Position numbers and translations under genes: made by a program. A DNA stretch of 64,000 nucleotides, taken from the NCBI RefSeq assembly GCF_000015205.1, contig NC_008701.1, positions 933,436 through 997,435 on the forward strand, given 5' to 3'. The notes under the pieces are model-generated. The model was not told the origin of the DNA. It ran no database searches and saw only the letters and a list, made by a program, of their open reading frames with translations. This document shows positions 31,918 to 40,702 of the stretch, piece after piece (the stretch's first letter is position 1; the number at the start of each line of letters is the position of its first letter). The stretch is from Pyrobaculum islandicum DSM 4184. GTDB taxonomy: Archaea > Thermoproteota > Thermoprotei > Thermoproteales > Thermoproteaceae.

Positions 31918-33402
31918 ATGCTAGACTTTAGACTTGACTCCTGCAGGGGGGCGGTCGTTGAGGAGTACGCCTCTGAGGGGGCCCGCATCCAGATATACAG
32001 GTCTGAAGACGGGTACTGCTACAACGTGGCGTACGCCTTCCCCTACTCTGAGAAAGTTGGCGAATACGCCTACAAGGTTGTGGAGTATCTCACGGCCAAC
32101 CAGATAATCAGGCCTAACCTCACCAGGGAGGAGCTTGGCAAACTTATCGAAATGGCTATGGCCGACATAGGGGTTCCGAGACAATTGCGCGCTGCTGTGA
32201 GATACTACGTCCAGCTAGAGGCTGCCGACTACTCCTACCTTACGCCAATTCTATATGATATACGACTAGAAAACGTAAATATAAACGGAACCGACAACCC
32301 AATATTCGTAGATCATAGAGACTACGGCTATAATATAAGGACTAATGTAATACCGACAAACAAAGAGACGTTAATTAAAATCGTAGGCAGAGTCTACGCA
32401 GAAACCGGACGTCCGCTTAACGAGCAGTATCCCATACAAGACACCTATATACGTCTTAGAAACGGGGCACTTCTGCGCTTCGCCACGGCGATGTCTGGCA
32501 GAGTGGCGAGAAACCCACCCTACGTATCCGTCCGTATACAGCCCCCCCACCCCATATCGCCGACAGAGCTGATAAAGAGACGCACCATCTCCGCCTTGGC
32601 GATGGCTTATCTATGGTACCTATTCGAGCACCACAAGTCTATAATGATTATCGGCGGCACGGGCACGGGCAAAACTACGTTGTTAAACGCATTGCTTGTC
32701 CTTCTGCCCCACAAACGTCTCGCCATAGCGGAGGAGACCCCCGAGATCAGGATGCCTCCTAGCTACCAGAACGTGGTCATGCTTTTCACGTCGCCGATGT
32801 ACGACTACATGAAGAACCTGCCCGGGTCGGAGTCCGCAATATACCTAATAGACCTCGTCAAGTACCTGCTCCGCGCGAGACCTGACATAATTGTCATAGG
32901 CGAGAGCCGCGGCAGAGAGATCCACGAGCTGATACAGGGAGTTTTGACAGGCCACGGCGGCGCTACTACCTTCCACGCCGAGGATATAATGGAGGTGTTT
33001 ATGCGTCTCACAGGCGAGGCCATGGGAGTATCTCCAGAACATATATCGGCTTTCCACGTGACTGTTACAATTAAGCGGTTTGAATTTGGTAGACGCGTTA
33101 CATCTATTACTGAAGTTGTTTGGCTAAGGGCGTATCCATACGCCGCACCGGGTAAAATAAAGATTAAAGAAGAGGAGTTTGGATTAATAAACGTGGGTTG
33201 GTATGACCAACGTAATGATACTGTCGAAATAGATCTAAGGAGATCCTACTGGCTTCAGAAGCTGGGCGGTTACAATGAAATATTAGAAAGAGCAAAATTC
33301 TTGGCCCACTTAGTAGAACGAGGCGTCTTTGACGCAGAGAAAGTAGGAGAGGCTGTAAGAGAGTACTATAGACAGAAGCATGCTGTATTACGGAAAGCCT
33401 GA
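31918..33402 (+). CDS. Type IV pilus/secretion ATPase (FlaI/GspE/VirB11 family)
   Basis: Powers pilin assembly or secretion. It is 494 residues. Walker A IIGGTGTGKTTLLNALL (about residue 245), Asp/His boxes RLAIAEETPEIR, Walker B DIIVIGESRGREIHE (about 323) and HGGATTFHAEDI (His box). The N-terminal 200 residues form the domain that binds the platform protein. Partners are the preceding membrane protein and two small downstream genes. Base composition switches: AT-rich 32225-32450, GC-rich 32460-33050, AT-rich after. Confidence 0.88.
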   Translation: MLDFRLDSCRGAVVEEYASEGARIQIYRSEDGYCYNVAYAFPYSEKVGEYAYKVVEYLTANQIIRPNLTREELGKLIEMAMADIGVPRQLRAAVRYYVQLEAADYSYLTPILYDIRLENVNINGTDNPIFVDHRDYGYNIRTNVIPTNKETLIKIVGRVYAETGRPLNEQYPIQDTYIRLRNGALLRFATAMSGRVARNPPYVSVRIQPPHPISPTELIKRRTISALAMAYLWYLFEHHKSIMIIGGTGTGKTTLLNALLVLLPHKRLAIAEETPEIRMPPSYQNVVMLFTSPMYDYMKNLPGSESAIYLIDLVKYLLRARPDIIVIGESRGREIHELIQGVLTGHGGATTFHAEDIMEVFMRLTGEAMGVSPEHISAFHVTVTIKRFEFGRRVTSITEVVWLRAYPYAAPGKIKIKEEEFGLINVGWYDQRNDTVEIDLRRSYWLQKLGGYNEILERAKFLAHLVERGVFDAEKVGEAVREYYRQKHAVLRKA

Positions 33403-33592
33403 AGATCTTGCTAAAGCCATAATGCGGGAGATCGAATTATTGAATACGCTTTTAAACATCGATGAGAGACTTGATGTATTTATCAAAAAGAAGATAGAAT
33501 TATTAAATAGATGTCTAGCCCAAGTTGGGAAATTGCCACAGGGGGAGTACCAATTAATAGCGGTAGATATTTGTGAAATCGTACCAATATGA
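33380..33592 (+). CDS. Small helical protein in the pilus operon (70 aa)
   Basis: MLYYGKPEDLAKAIMREIEL begins a charged helical protein with two cysteines (LNRCLAQ, VDICEI). It overlaps the ATPase gene by 23 bp and the next gene by 4 bp, so it is almost certainly translated with them. No family recognised; probably an accessory factor for the pilus machine. Confidence 0.6.
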   Translation: MLYYGKPEDLAKAIMREIELLNTLLNIDERLDVFIKKKIELLNRCLAQVGKLPQGEYQLIAVDICEIVPI

Positions 33593-34095
33593 TAGATTTT
33601 CTCCTCGCCGCGATTATAGCCATTTTATCTGCAATAGGAGGAGTACTTATAAAAGACCTAAAGGCCCTGTCTATATTCACAGTACTTATAGCTACTGCGA
33701 CTTTTCTAGTGGCACATATCACAAGCATTCCCTTAGTAACATTGGGGTTGCTGGGTCTTTCTACAGCAGTAGTAAGAATGGGCAAAGCGAGTAAACAAAT
33801 CGTTCAGAAAAGAATACGCACATATAAGTCTTTGAGAAGACTTTCAAAGCTAGAGGAATCCGTAAAAACGCTACCTGAAAATATCATAGACGTAATTCCC
33901 GCCGGGGCTGTTAGAGCAGTTCATCCAAAAATCGCAAGCTTGATATCTTTAGTAAACGATGCCTACTCTAAGGGATATACTGTGGAGGAACCCCACTGGT
34001 TTAAAATAATTAGGCAATACCTCGCCACAGTAGGTCCGCTATATACAGCCGATAGGACAAAAATAATCTCCGAATATGAGGTTATAGATCTGTAG
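33589..34095 (+). CDS. Membrane-anchored hypothetical protein of the pilus operon
   Basis: Two N-terminal transmembrane helices (residues about 4-22 and 28-62), then a cytosolic, basic helical domain of about 105 residues (KQIVQKRIRTYKSLRRLSKL). The ATG overlaps the previous stop. No known family. Position suggests a part of the pilus apparatus. Confidence 0.6.
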   Translation: MIDFLLAAIIAILSAIGGVLIKDLKALSIFTVLIATATFLVAHITSIPLVTLGLLGLSTAVVRMGKASKQIVQKRIRTYKSLRRLSKLEESVKTLPENIIDVIPAGAVRAVHPKIASLISLVNDAYSKGYTVEEPHWFKIIRQYLATVGPLYTADRTKIISEYEVIDL

Positions 34096-34144
34096 AAACT
34101 TAAACATCAGCAGCATAATTTTAAGGGTCCAACCTTACAGCTTT

Positions 34145-35629
34145 GTGTCTTTTGAAATTGTAGCTAAGGATATAGCAGGCAGGATTGGGTTGTTATATAC
34201 AAAAAGCGGAGTTGTAGAGACTCCGGCTCTCTTCCCAGTGGTAGACCCCAGAAGGCAGGAGGTACCGTTGGAAGTTGTAGAGAAGTACTTTAACCAAGTA
34301 ATCACTAACGCCTATTTTCTGTATAGACTCACAGGAGGTAAAGCAGTTGACATAAAAAAACTCCTCGGGTGGAGGGGCGTTGTTATGACAGACTCGGGAG
34401 CTTATCAGATACTGAGATATGGGACTGTAGAGGTAGATCCAGACGAAATTCTATATTTTCAACAGAAAATAGGAAGCGATATTGGAGTAATCCTCGACCT
34501 CCCCTTCGACTATGAGGAGCCTTATGAGAGCGCATTGCTTAAAGTAGAAGAGACTATTAGACGGGCCAAAAGAGCTGCGGCTGTTCTAAAAGACCTAGAT
34601 ATGCTAGTCGTGGCGCCTATACAAGGCGCATTGTATACAGACTTGTTGATTAGGTCTGCCAAAGAGCTGTCTAAACTAGGTTTTCATATCTACGCAATCG
34701 GCAGCCCCACCACTCTTCTAGAGGAGTATAAGTTTGACCTCATCTTAAAAATAGTCTTAGATGTAAAACTTAACATGATGCGAGAGGCGCCTCTTCATCT
34801 CTTCGGCGCAGGTCACCCGCTTGTGCTTCCATTTGCAGTAGCTTTAGGCGTGGATCTATTCGATAGCGCGTCTTACATACTATACGCAAGAGACGATAGG
34901 ATTATACTTCGAGACCGCACGTTACGTCTAGACGATGTAAAAACGGAGTATCTGCCCTGTAGTACCAAACTCTGTTACACGCCTGTAAAAGAGCTTAGGG
35001 AAATGCCGAAACAAGAGCGTATGATGTTAATAGCTGAACACAACCTCGCGGTGTTGAGAGAGGAACTTCTAGAGATAAAACAGAGAATTTACGAGGGCAC
35101 TCTCTGGGAGTACTTAGAGATAAAGGCAAGAGCCCATCCGGCTCTATATAGATTTCTAAAAAACCTCCACCGCTACCGCCGTCTCTTAGAAGAGTACGAC
35201 CCAGAGACACACCCAGATCCACACGGGCTTTTCTTTTTCGCAGATACAGCATCCTCCAGACCTGAGCCTATGAGACATTGGACAAGAATGTCGCATGTAT
35301 CTGCTTTGTCTAAAAAGGCTGTGGTAATTAGGGTAAATGAAAAGCCGTATAACAGAAGCTGGGAGTATATATATCTAAAAGGCATAATAGGCGATAGAGC
35401 CCACATACTTTTCTACGACCCCATCTTTGGCATAATCCCCGAGGAATTAGCTGAAATTTACCCACTTTCTCAAAACGAATCAGAGGGCGAAGACGAGGCC
35501 GCGCGTGCACGCGCCTATGAGTGGCTAGACCGCTACGACGTTATAATAACATATAACGTCGATATCCCACTAGTTAATAAAAGCGTGATTAAAGCCAGCT
35601 CTCTAGAAGAAATCGCTTTATATGTATAA
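34145..35629 (+). CDS. tgtA: Archaeosine tRNA-guanine transglycosylase
   Basis: Exchanges guanine-15 of tRNA for preQ0 on the way to archaeosine. It is 494 residues. Catalytic domain: MTDSGAYQILRYG (Asp nucleophile/base area), DLPFDYEEPYE, GAGHPLVLPFAVALGVDLFDSASY; zinc site CSTKLCYTPVKEL with a later His. The C-terminal C1 region is present but a full PUA domain is not obvious. GTG start at 34145. Ends 12 bp into the convergent PAC2 gene. Confidence 0.9.
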   Translation: MSFEIVAKDIAGRIGLLYTKSGVVETPALFPVVDPRRQEVPLEVVEKYFNQVITNAYFLYRLTGGKAVDIKKLLGWRGVVMTDSGAYQILRYGTVEVDPDEILYFQQKIGSDIGVILDLPFDYEEPYESALLKVEETIRRAKRAAAVLKDLDMLVVAPIQGALYTDLLIRSAKELSKLGFHIYAIGSPTTLLEEYKFDLILKIVLDVKLNMMREAPLHLFGAGHPLVLPFAVALGVDLFDSASYILYARDDRIILRDRTLRLDDVKTEYLPCSTKLCYTPVKELREMPKQERMMLIAEHNLAVLREELLEIKQRIYEGTLWEYLEIKARAHPALYRFLKNLHRYRRLLEEYDPETHPDPHGLFFFADTASSRPEPMRHWTRMSHVSALSKKAVVIRVNEKPYNRSWEYIYLKGIIGDRAHILFYDPIFGIIPEELAEIYPLSQNESEGEDEAARARAYEWLDRYDVIITYNVDIPLVNKSVIKASSLEEIALYV

Positions 35630-36334
35630 TCTAGAGGTCTCCTCCCTTTTACTTTGTTCCTCAAGTCTCCGGCGCATTTCCTCAAGCTCTTTCTCAAGCT
35701 CTTCTGCTAACTGTCTTAACCCGCTTGTGTCTATAGGGAAGTCAAAAAGTTTTGAAAAGAAATCTACAGCAACACTTGCGGCATAAGGATCCGCAGGTCT
35801 AGAGACATCGGCATACGGCAGTATTACTAACGTAGGAAAGTCTAGCTCCTCAAGAAAAGACACTAAATAGGCCAGCGGCCCCACTATTTGTAAACCTTGT
35901 TCTAACACTTTGGCGCCGCCTGTAGGCAACTCCGCCCTCTTATAAGCTGATGTATATACAATACGTAATAGATCTTGGTCTCTACGTAACCTCCCATCCA
36001 ATCCGCCAAAGAGAACTGCCGCCCTAAATTCATTATTGACGACCCAAGACGCTAAAGCCTTTGTGTAATCGTAGACTGCAGCATCATGAACGCCATAGTT
36101 GTTTACTACGCCAACTACCTTTCCACACGAAAAAATCTCGTTTTGAAGCAAAAGCCTACCGCCTTCAATAGACACAACAGGGGGCTCCCCTCTGTATCTC
36201 ACAACGCCAACAACTTCACAATTTCTAGCTATATACTTAGTGGCAAGGTGGCCAACTATACCTATGCCAGCGAACCCCGTTATAAACAATTCATAGTTTT
36301 CTACAGGTTTGAAAACTCTGAATTCTACCCTCAT
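35618..36334 (-). CDS. PAC2-family proteasome assembly chaperone-like protein
   Basis: A 238-residue DUF75/PAC2 protein. Typical blocks are FITGFAGIGIVGHLATKYIA at the start and FLEELDFPTLVILPYAD in the middle; the C-terminus is a charged coiled coil (LAEELEKELEEMRRRLEE). Archaeal homologs resemble proteasome assembly chaperones. Overlaps the TFE stop by 4 bp, so co-transcribed with it. Confidence 0.78.
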   Translation of the reverse strand: MRVEFRVFKPVENYELFITGFAGIGIVGHLATKYIARNCEVVGVVRYRGEPPVVSIEGGRLLLQNEIFSCGKVVGVVNNYGVHDAAVYDYTKALASWVVNNEFRAAVLFGGLDGRLRRDQDLLRIVYTSAYKRAELPTGGAKVLEQGLQIVGPLAYLVSFLEELDFPTLVILPYADVSRPADPYAASVAVDFFSKLFDFPIDTSGLRQLAEELEKELEEMRRRLEEQSKREETSRLYI

Positions 36335-36852
36335 ATTTTGTCAACCTCCTCATATACTTTTGTGAGCTTGTTTATTTCTTCTGTATTTTCTACATACTCA
36401 AGTTGCGTACCACAGACTGGACATACGCCGCCATAATTAATCGCCTCGTCTAAAGTATAACGCATGTGACAAGTTGGACATATGTAGTACGCCCCCTCTG
36501 TCAATGATCTTATAAGTGAAGATATCTTCTCCTTAGCTACTTTTGCCCTATTTTTTATAGCTTGACGTATTATCTCATCGTCTACATACCACGTGTATTC
36601 TATTCTATAATCTTCCGTCGTCCTCTTCTTAACACCAACCATATTTTGTTTCATTAAATACTGAAGTATCCTCCTAGTCTCTGCCGTAGATATATTGAGA
36701 AAAATCGCAACACGGTCATCTGATAAATCCTCTTTACGCTCGTAGAGGAGTTCAACAACTTTACGCGCTAACCTGCCATATTCAGGGCTGTCAAACTCCC
36801 AAGCCACAGATTTCTCCACAATATACAAATAAGCCTCTTTCATACCCTTCAT
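36331..36852 (-). CDS. tfe: Transcription factor E (TFIIE-alpha homolog)
   Basis: General transcription factor assisting TBP/TFB in opening promoters. It is 173 residues: winged helix (residues 15-85, LSDDRVAIFLNISTAETRRI), linker helix, then zinc ribbon CPTCHMRY-CPVCGTQL. An alternative start is ATG 36843 (MKEAYLY). Followed by the PAC2 gene with a 4-bp overlap. Confidence 0.9.
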   Translation of the reverse strand: MKGMKEAYLYIVEKSVAWEFDSPEYGRLARKVVELLYERKEDLSDDRVAIFLNISTAETRRILQYLMKQNMVGVKKRTTEDYRIEYTWYVDDEIIRQAIKNRAKVAKEKISSLIRSLTEGAYYICPTCHMRYTLDEAINYGGVCPVCGTQLEYVENTEEINKLTKVYEEVDKI

Positions 36853-36876
36853 ATCCTACAATACATACGGCCATTT

Positions 36877-37998
36877 TTAAACTAAGATATTGATTCTCGG
36901 CGACAGTTCTTTCGTGCTATATGTAGACATGCGACCATTAACTTTTAGGAATAACACAGTTTTCAACGTCTCAATACCGAAGCCTGTAAGCGCCGAGATA
37001 GGAACAAACCACTCAAAATATTTACTTACTACATTACGTAAGTGTCGTATTTTTTGAACGCCAATTTTATCAACCTTGTTTATAACAAGTATTACCTTGT
37101 CGCGACTTACCCCCACCTCTCCTAGGGTCTCTACTGATGTCTCTAGCTTACGTAGTACCTCTTCCTCCGGCTCGGAGCCGTCTAAAACTAAGAGTATTAT
37201 GTCGGCATCTATAATCTCTTGAAGTGTAGAATGAAAAGACTCAATTAATACAGGCGGCAGGTCGTCTATAAAGCCTATAGTGTCTGTCAACACAATTCTC
37301 CTGCCCCAGAGATCTAGCGCTCTGCTATATGTCTCTAAGGTGGCAAACGGTTTACCATCTACAAGCTTGTTTTCACCTACCATCTTGTTAAACAATGTCG
37401 TCTTCCCGGCACTTGTATAGCCGGTAATCACTACCTCAGGCACGCCGGCTTCTCTCCTTTTCAAGATATACATAGCTCTACTCCTACGCACCTCTTCTAG
37501 CTTACGTTTAATTGTAGATATTCTTCTCACCATATGGCGGTAGTAAGCATCTACGATATACTCACCTGCGCCCATGAAGCCCAACTGCTCCCCCATCTTT
37601 GCCCTCCTTAAATACTCCTTCACCTTTGGCAACTCATATCTCAGCCTAGCTAACTCAATTTGCAACTTCGACTCTATGCTACCTGCTCTTTTTTCAAAAA
37701 TTGTAAGTATAACTAATATTCTATCTATAACACTACGTTTAAAAAGCTTTTCTAAATTAAAAACTTGCAAAGGGGTTAAGCTATGATACGCGATAAATAT
37801 GTCAAAATCTCTCTCTGCAACTTCTTTAGCCTTGCCAGACCCAAGATAAAATCTTGTATCTGCTCTGCCAAACTGGGTAACTACGTCAACAATGTCAAAA
37901 CCTGCCGCCTCTACCAGAGACGTGAATTCCTCTAGTTTATAAGCTAAATTCGGCGTCTTAGGGCCGACGTAAGAAAGAAGCGCCCTATTTCTCATCAC
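36877..37998 (-). CDS. hflX: HflX-type ribosome-associated GTPase
   Basis: A 373-residue GTPase. N-terminal HflX domain (LVEAAGFDIVDVVTQ, FYLGSGKAKEVAE), coiled linker (MGAGEYIVDAYYRHMVRRI), then G1 GYTSAGKTTLFN (about residue 197), G3 DTIGFIDDLP and G4 NKVDK. HflX proteins bind the large subunit and can split stalled ribosomes. The start overlaps the MBF1 gene by 14 bp. Confidence 0.9.
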   Translation of the reverse strand: MMRNRALLSYVGPKTPNLAYKLEEFTSLVEAAGFDIVDVVTQFGRADTRFYLGSGKAKEVAERDFDIFIAYHSLTPLQVFNLEKLFKRSVIDRILVILTIFEKRAGSIESKLQIELARLRYELPKVKEYLRRAKMGEQLGFMGAGEYIVDAYYRHMVRRISTIKRKLEEVRRSRAMYILKRREAGVPEVVITGYTSAGKTTLFNKMVGENKLVDGKPFATLETYSRALDLWGRRIVLTDTIGFIDDLPPVLIESFHSTLQEIIDADIILLVLDGSEPEEEVLRKLETSVETLGEVGVSRDKVILVINKVDKIGVQKIRHLRNVVSKYFEWFVPISALTGFGIETLKTVLFLKVNGRMSTYSTKELSPRINILV

Positions 37999-38470
37999 TA
38001 TCTCTAATCTCAGCTACCTCGCCTAGTGTAAGACCTCTATCTATTCTACCACTCCCTGAAGTGGCGCCTTCTTCAGCTATGTTTATCAGTAGTTTTACTC
38101 CAAGAGTTTTCTCAAGTTTCTTAGCTAATGCTAAATCGGGCTGTAACTGCCCGGATTCTATCCTCCTTAAGACAGCCTCCTTAATGCCTAACATAGCTGC
38201 AAGAGCCTCTCTAGAGAGGCCAAGATTCTCTCTAGCTCTTTTAATAACTTCTCCAAAATTTTCCACAAGATCCACATCGAGAGACTGTAGGCGGGGAGTT
38301 GCAGATTTAGGCCGTGGCGGCGTCTTCTTTTGAACTGCTTGTTGTAGCTGCGGCGACACTCTTTTACCATATCTAGCTGCACAACTTTTACATACGTACA
38401 GTACAGCTTTATCTACCTCTATCGGTATAGGCTCGCCCTCTATGGGCCTCCCACATATTTCACAATACAC
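37985..38470 (-). CDS. mbf1: Multiprotein bridging factor 1 (archaeal MBF1)
   Basis: A 161-residue protein with an N-terminal zinc ribbon (CEICGRPI-CKSCAARYG) and a C-terminal Cro-type helix-turn-helix (VIKRARENLGLSREALAAML, then RRIESGQLQPDLALAKKLEK). This pairing is the archaeal MBF1 signature. Archaeal MBF1 associates with ribosomes rather than acting as a classical coactivator. Co-transcribed with hflX. Confidence 0.9.
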   Translation of the reverse strand: MYCEICGRPIEGEPIPIEVDKAVLYVCKSCAARYGKRVSPQLQQAVQKKTPPRPKSATPRLQSLDVDLVENFGEVIKRARENLGLSREALAAMLGIKEAVLRRIESGQLQPDLALAKKLEKTLGVKLLINIAEEGATSGSGRIDRGLTLGEVAEIRDSDEK

Positions 38471-38516
38471 GTCTTACAACCTTTTATAATTTATTTAAAA
38501 CTTCCCTATACGACGT

Positions 38517-38966
38517 ATGAGGGGTATCATAAACATAATCGCCTATCTCTATGGAAGAGAAGCGGCAGAAAAACTACAACGACATGTGGTTGAAATAGAG
38601 CGGAATAAAGATGGGCGAATTAGACGCGTTTATATAGATGGGAAACTGGCGTTTGTCCTAAGAAATAACGATGGCTACCTCCTCCCGACAATCCACGGGG
38701 CAATGTTTTTAGAGAGAAAAGCCGTAGTAGATTCCGAAGCGGCAAAATATGTTGCAATGGGGAGAAACGTGCCTGCAAAGTATATAATTTCTATAACGCC
38801 TGATGTAAGAGCCAATGGAGAAGTAGCGGTAGTAGATCCAAGCGGATCTATCATAGCTGTGGGGAGGTTAATCTACAGTATCAAGGAGTTAACACTTAAG
38901 AGGGGCTACGCCATTAGAGTTAGAGAAACTCTAGAGAAAACTACACAACAACCTCCGCCGCCCTAG
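38517..38966 (+). CDS. PUA-domain RNA-binding protein
   Basis: A 149-residue protein ending in a PUA domain: KAVVDSEAAKYVAMGRNVPA, then VRANGEVAVVDPSGSIIAVG. The N-terminal 70 residues are an alpha/beta pre-PUA region. PUA proteins bind structured RNA such as tRNA or rRNA. Exact target unknown. The tail QQPPPP is low complexity. Confidence 0.75.
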   Translation: MRGIINIIAYLYGREAAEKLQRHVVEIERNKDGRIRRVYIDGKLAFVLRNNDGYLLPTIHGAMFLERKAVVDSEAAKYVAMGRNVPAKYIISITPDVRANGEVAVVDPSGSIIAVGRLIYSIKELTLKRGYAIRVRETLEKTTQQPPPP

Positions 38967-38979
38967 GCTTGTTAACAGT

Positions 38980-39264
38980 CTATGTCAAAGCGGAAAGAGC
39001 CTCTTCAATAGTGTTATATTCGCCGAGTAATTGAGAGCCTTTGTAAACTTCGACTTTCTTAAGTATACACTGGTGCAATATATTTTGCGGCGTAATCCCT
39101 GGAAATATTCTGCCCCATGGCGCCGGCCTCCCCTCTTCATCAAGCGCCTTGATTTCTCTATCTATACCAACTTTACCGCGACATTTAGTAAAATGGAGAA
39201 CAAAGCGAATTCCCTTACTTCTGGATATTTCCACAAGACGTTCAAACACCCTCAGCATAGACAT
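38980..39264 (-). CDS. Hypothetical protein (94 aa)
   Basis: Begins MSMLRVFERLVEISRSKGIR; ends YNTIEEALSALT. It overlaps the upstream gene by about 23 bp, which is why I prefer ATG 39264 over 39312. Cysteines at HFTKCRGK and HQCILKK could be paired. No family recognised. Confidence 0.55.
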   Translation of the reverse strand: MSMLRVFERLVEISRSKGIRFVLHFTKCRGKVGIDREIKALDEEGRPAPWGRIFPGITPQNILHQCILKKVEVYKGSQLLGEYNTIEEALSALT

Positions 39265-39586
39265 TACGCGGTAGTCTAATTTTTCTGACGAAGTAATATG
39301 TGACAGTGCCATCGTTGCTTACTAACGCCAAAACTGTATCCATAGAAAGAGTCTCTCCCATATTTATAAAACTCAGTAAAGTCTGCGTGGTTACTTCAAT
39401 CCCCTCTACCATAACATAGAAAAGATATTTACTCTTCTTCTCGGCGATAAACATTCTGTCGTTAAGTCTCTCCAGTATCTTAAATCCTCTCGACATAAGG
39501 TCTTTGAAAACCTGTTCTAACAATACGTCATCCACATTTTCCGATGTTTGTCGGTGTTTAAAAATTACAACAGAAAACACCATCAC
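39242..39586 (-). CDS. Hypothetical protein (114 aa)
   Basis: MMVFSVVIFKHRQTSENVDD starts an alpha/beta protein with a DLMSRGFKILERLNDRMFIA core. Operon partner of the 38980 gene. Its start lies within 10 bp of a decayed prenyltransferase relic on the other strand, so its upstream region has been remodelled. Confidence 0.55.
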   Translation of the reverse strand: MMVFSVVIFKHRQTSENVDDVLLEQVFKDLMSRGFKILERLNDRMFIAEKKSKYLFYVMVEGIEVTTQTLLSFINMGETLSMDTVLALVSNDGTVTYYFVRKIRLPRNVYAEGV

Positions 39587-39594
39587 TCGGGCTG

Positions 39595-39752
39595 GGGTTG
39601 TAAAAACGGCAATAGATTATGAGGGCGATATGAAATCTGGCATAAAGACGCTTGCGGTCATAACCGGCCCCTACACAACGGCTAAACTAGGCGCCGCCAT
39701 TACTCTGGCCTCCACAGCCTTTGGTTGGGCTCTGGCCTATGTAGCGGCTAGA
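39595..39752 (+). pseudogene. UbiA-type prenyltransferase relic
   Basis: About 52 codons: KTAIDYEGDMKSGIKTLAVI, then TGPYTTAKLGAAITLASTAF and GWALAYVA. DYEGD with GIKTLAV is the second Asp-rich motif region of UbiA enzymes (e.g. archaeal lipid synthesis). No start, no first motif, and the frame fuses into a tnpB fragment at about 39755. Probably the tail piece of a gene destroyed by insertion. Confidence 0.6.
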
Positions 39753-39754
39753 AG

Positions 39755-40035
39755 TATGCTTAGGGAAATTATACAAAAGGCGAGGGAGCGCGGCGTTCCG
39801 GTTGTGAAGGTGAATCCGAGGGGCGCCCCCTCCCTCTGCCCACGGTGCGGGAAGAAACTCGTGAGGGGCAACGCCCCCGAGACTCCTCCTCTGCCCCAAC
39901 TGCGGGTGGAAAGGGGGGAGGGACGTACCCGAGGTATCTTGGATACCCATGAAGGCGTGGGCGAGGAGAAAGTCCCTAGGCGTAGGGACGGACGGCAGAC
40001 GGTTGTCTGTATTTATACAAAGAAGTTAAATAAAC
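39755..40035 (+). pseudogene. TnpB (second family) C-terminal remnant
   Basis: MLREIIQKARERGVPVVKVN and CPRCGKKLVRGNAP match the intact TnpB at 28184. A frameshift near 39880 breaks the second half of the zinc ribbon; CPNCGWKGGRDVPEV and MKAWARRKSLG are then readable in other frames. The stretch 40036-40232 has a CTGGCTCCATGCCAG hairpin and nothing else I can name. Confidence 0.7.
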
Positions 40036-40232
40036 GCGTTCTGCGGATCGAATAGGCTTTGTCCCCTCGAGCAGAGCCGCGACCGTCTGGCTCCATGCCA
40101 GAGCTAGGCTGATAGTAAATGCGCAAAAAGGGGCCCGCGCAAGCGGGGACGCGACAGTTATACTTGCCTAGCATAAATACACAGCCCTAAAATCTCTCTG
40201 GGCGCTAATATAAATCTTGTAGAGGCGTAAAA

Positions 40233-40242
40233 CTTTATATAC
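40233..40242 (+). promoter_or_regulatory. TATA box for the Sm-L37e operon
   Basis: CTTTATATAC about 22-28 nt before ATG 40261. Confidence 0.4.
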
Positions 40243-40260
40243 TTACTCCAGTGCACGCCC

Positions 40261-40503
40261 ATGGCTTCGGACGTCTCTAAATGTTTCGCAACTCTAGGCG
40301 CCACGTTACAAGATGCCATTGGTAAGCAAGTGTTAGTAAAACTAAGAGATAGTCATGAGATAAGAGGCATACTCCGCTCGTTTGACCAACATGTAAACTT
40401 ACTCCTAGACGATGCAGAAGAGATAATAGATGGAAATGTATACAAGCGGGGGACTATTGTTATAAGAGGGGAGAACGTGCTCTTCATATCGCCTGTGTCA
40501 TGA
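40261..40503 (+). CDS. Sm-like archaeal protein (LSm)
   Basis: An 80-residue Sm fold that assembles as a heptameric RNA-binding ring. Sm1 motif [20 protein letters not shown] and [14 protein letters not shown]; Sm2 motif [15 protein letters not shown]. Overlaps the L37e start (ATGA), the conserved archaeal pairing of LSm with L37e. Confidence 0.95.
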   Translation: MASDVSKCFATLGATLQDAIGKQVLVKLRDSHEIRGILRSFDQHVNLLLDDAEEIIDGNVYKRGTIVIRGENVLFISPVS

Positions 40504-40658
40504 AAGGCACACCGTCAATGGGGAAACATAGCAAGGGGAAAACTCACATAAGATGTCCGCGTTGCGGCAGACACTCATATAACGTATCGAAAAAATATTG
40601 TGCTGCATGCGGTTGGGGTAGAACTAAACGTTGGAGGAAATATAATTGGGCAAAGTAA
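40500..40658 (+). CDS. rpl37e: Ribosomal protein L37e
   Basis: A 52-residue zinc ribosomal protein starting [20 protein letters not shown]. Four cysteines in CPRCG and CAACGWG bind zinc; basic tail [12 protein letters not shown]. The ATG overlaps the LSm stop by 4 bp. Confidence 0.95.
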   Translation: MKGTPSMGKHSKGKTHIRCPRCGRHSYNVSKKYCAACGWGRTKRWRKYNWAK

Positions 40659-40702
40659 AAAGTATATAACATGGAGAAGGCCCGTCATCGCTGATTATGT
40701 GA

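Noticed and set aside
35173-35406. Cys/Ser-rich minus-strand ORF
   Set aside because: Shadow of tgtA; no start context.
39504-40055. 183-residue ORF as a single gene
   Set aside because: It fuses a UbiA relic, a tnpB fragment and out-of-frame sequence; no single protein.
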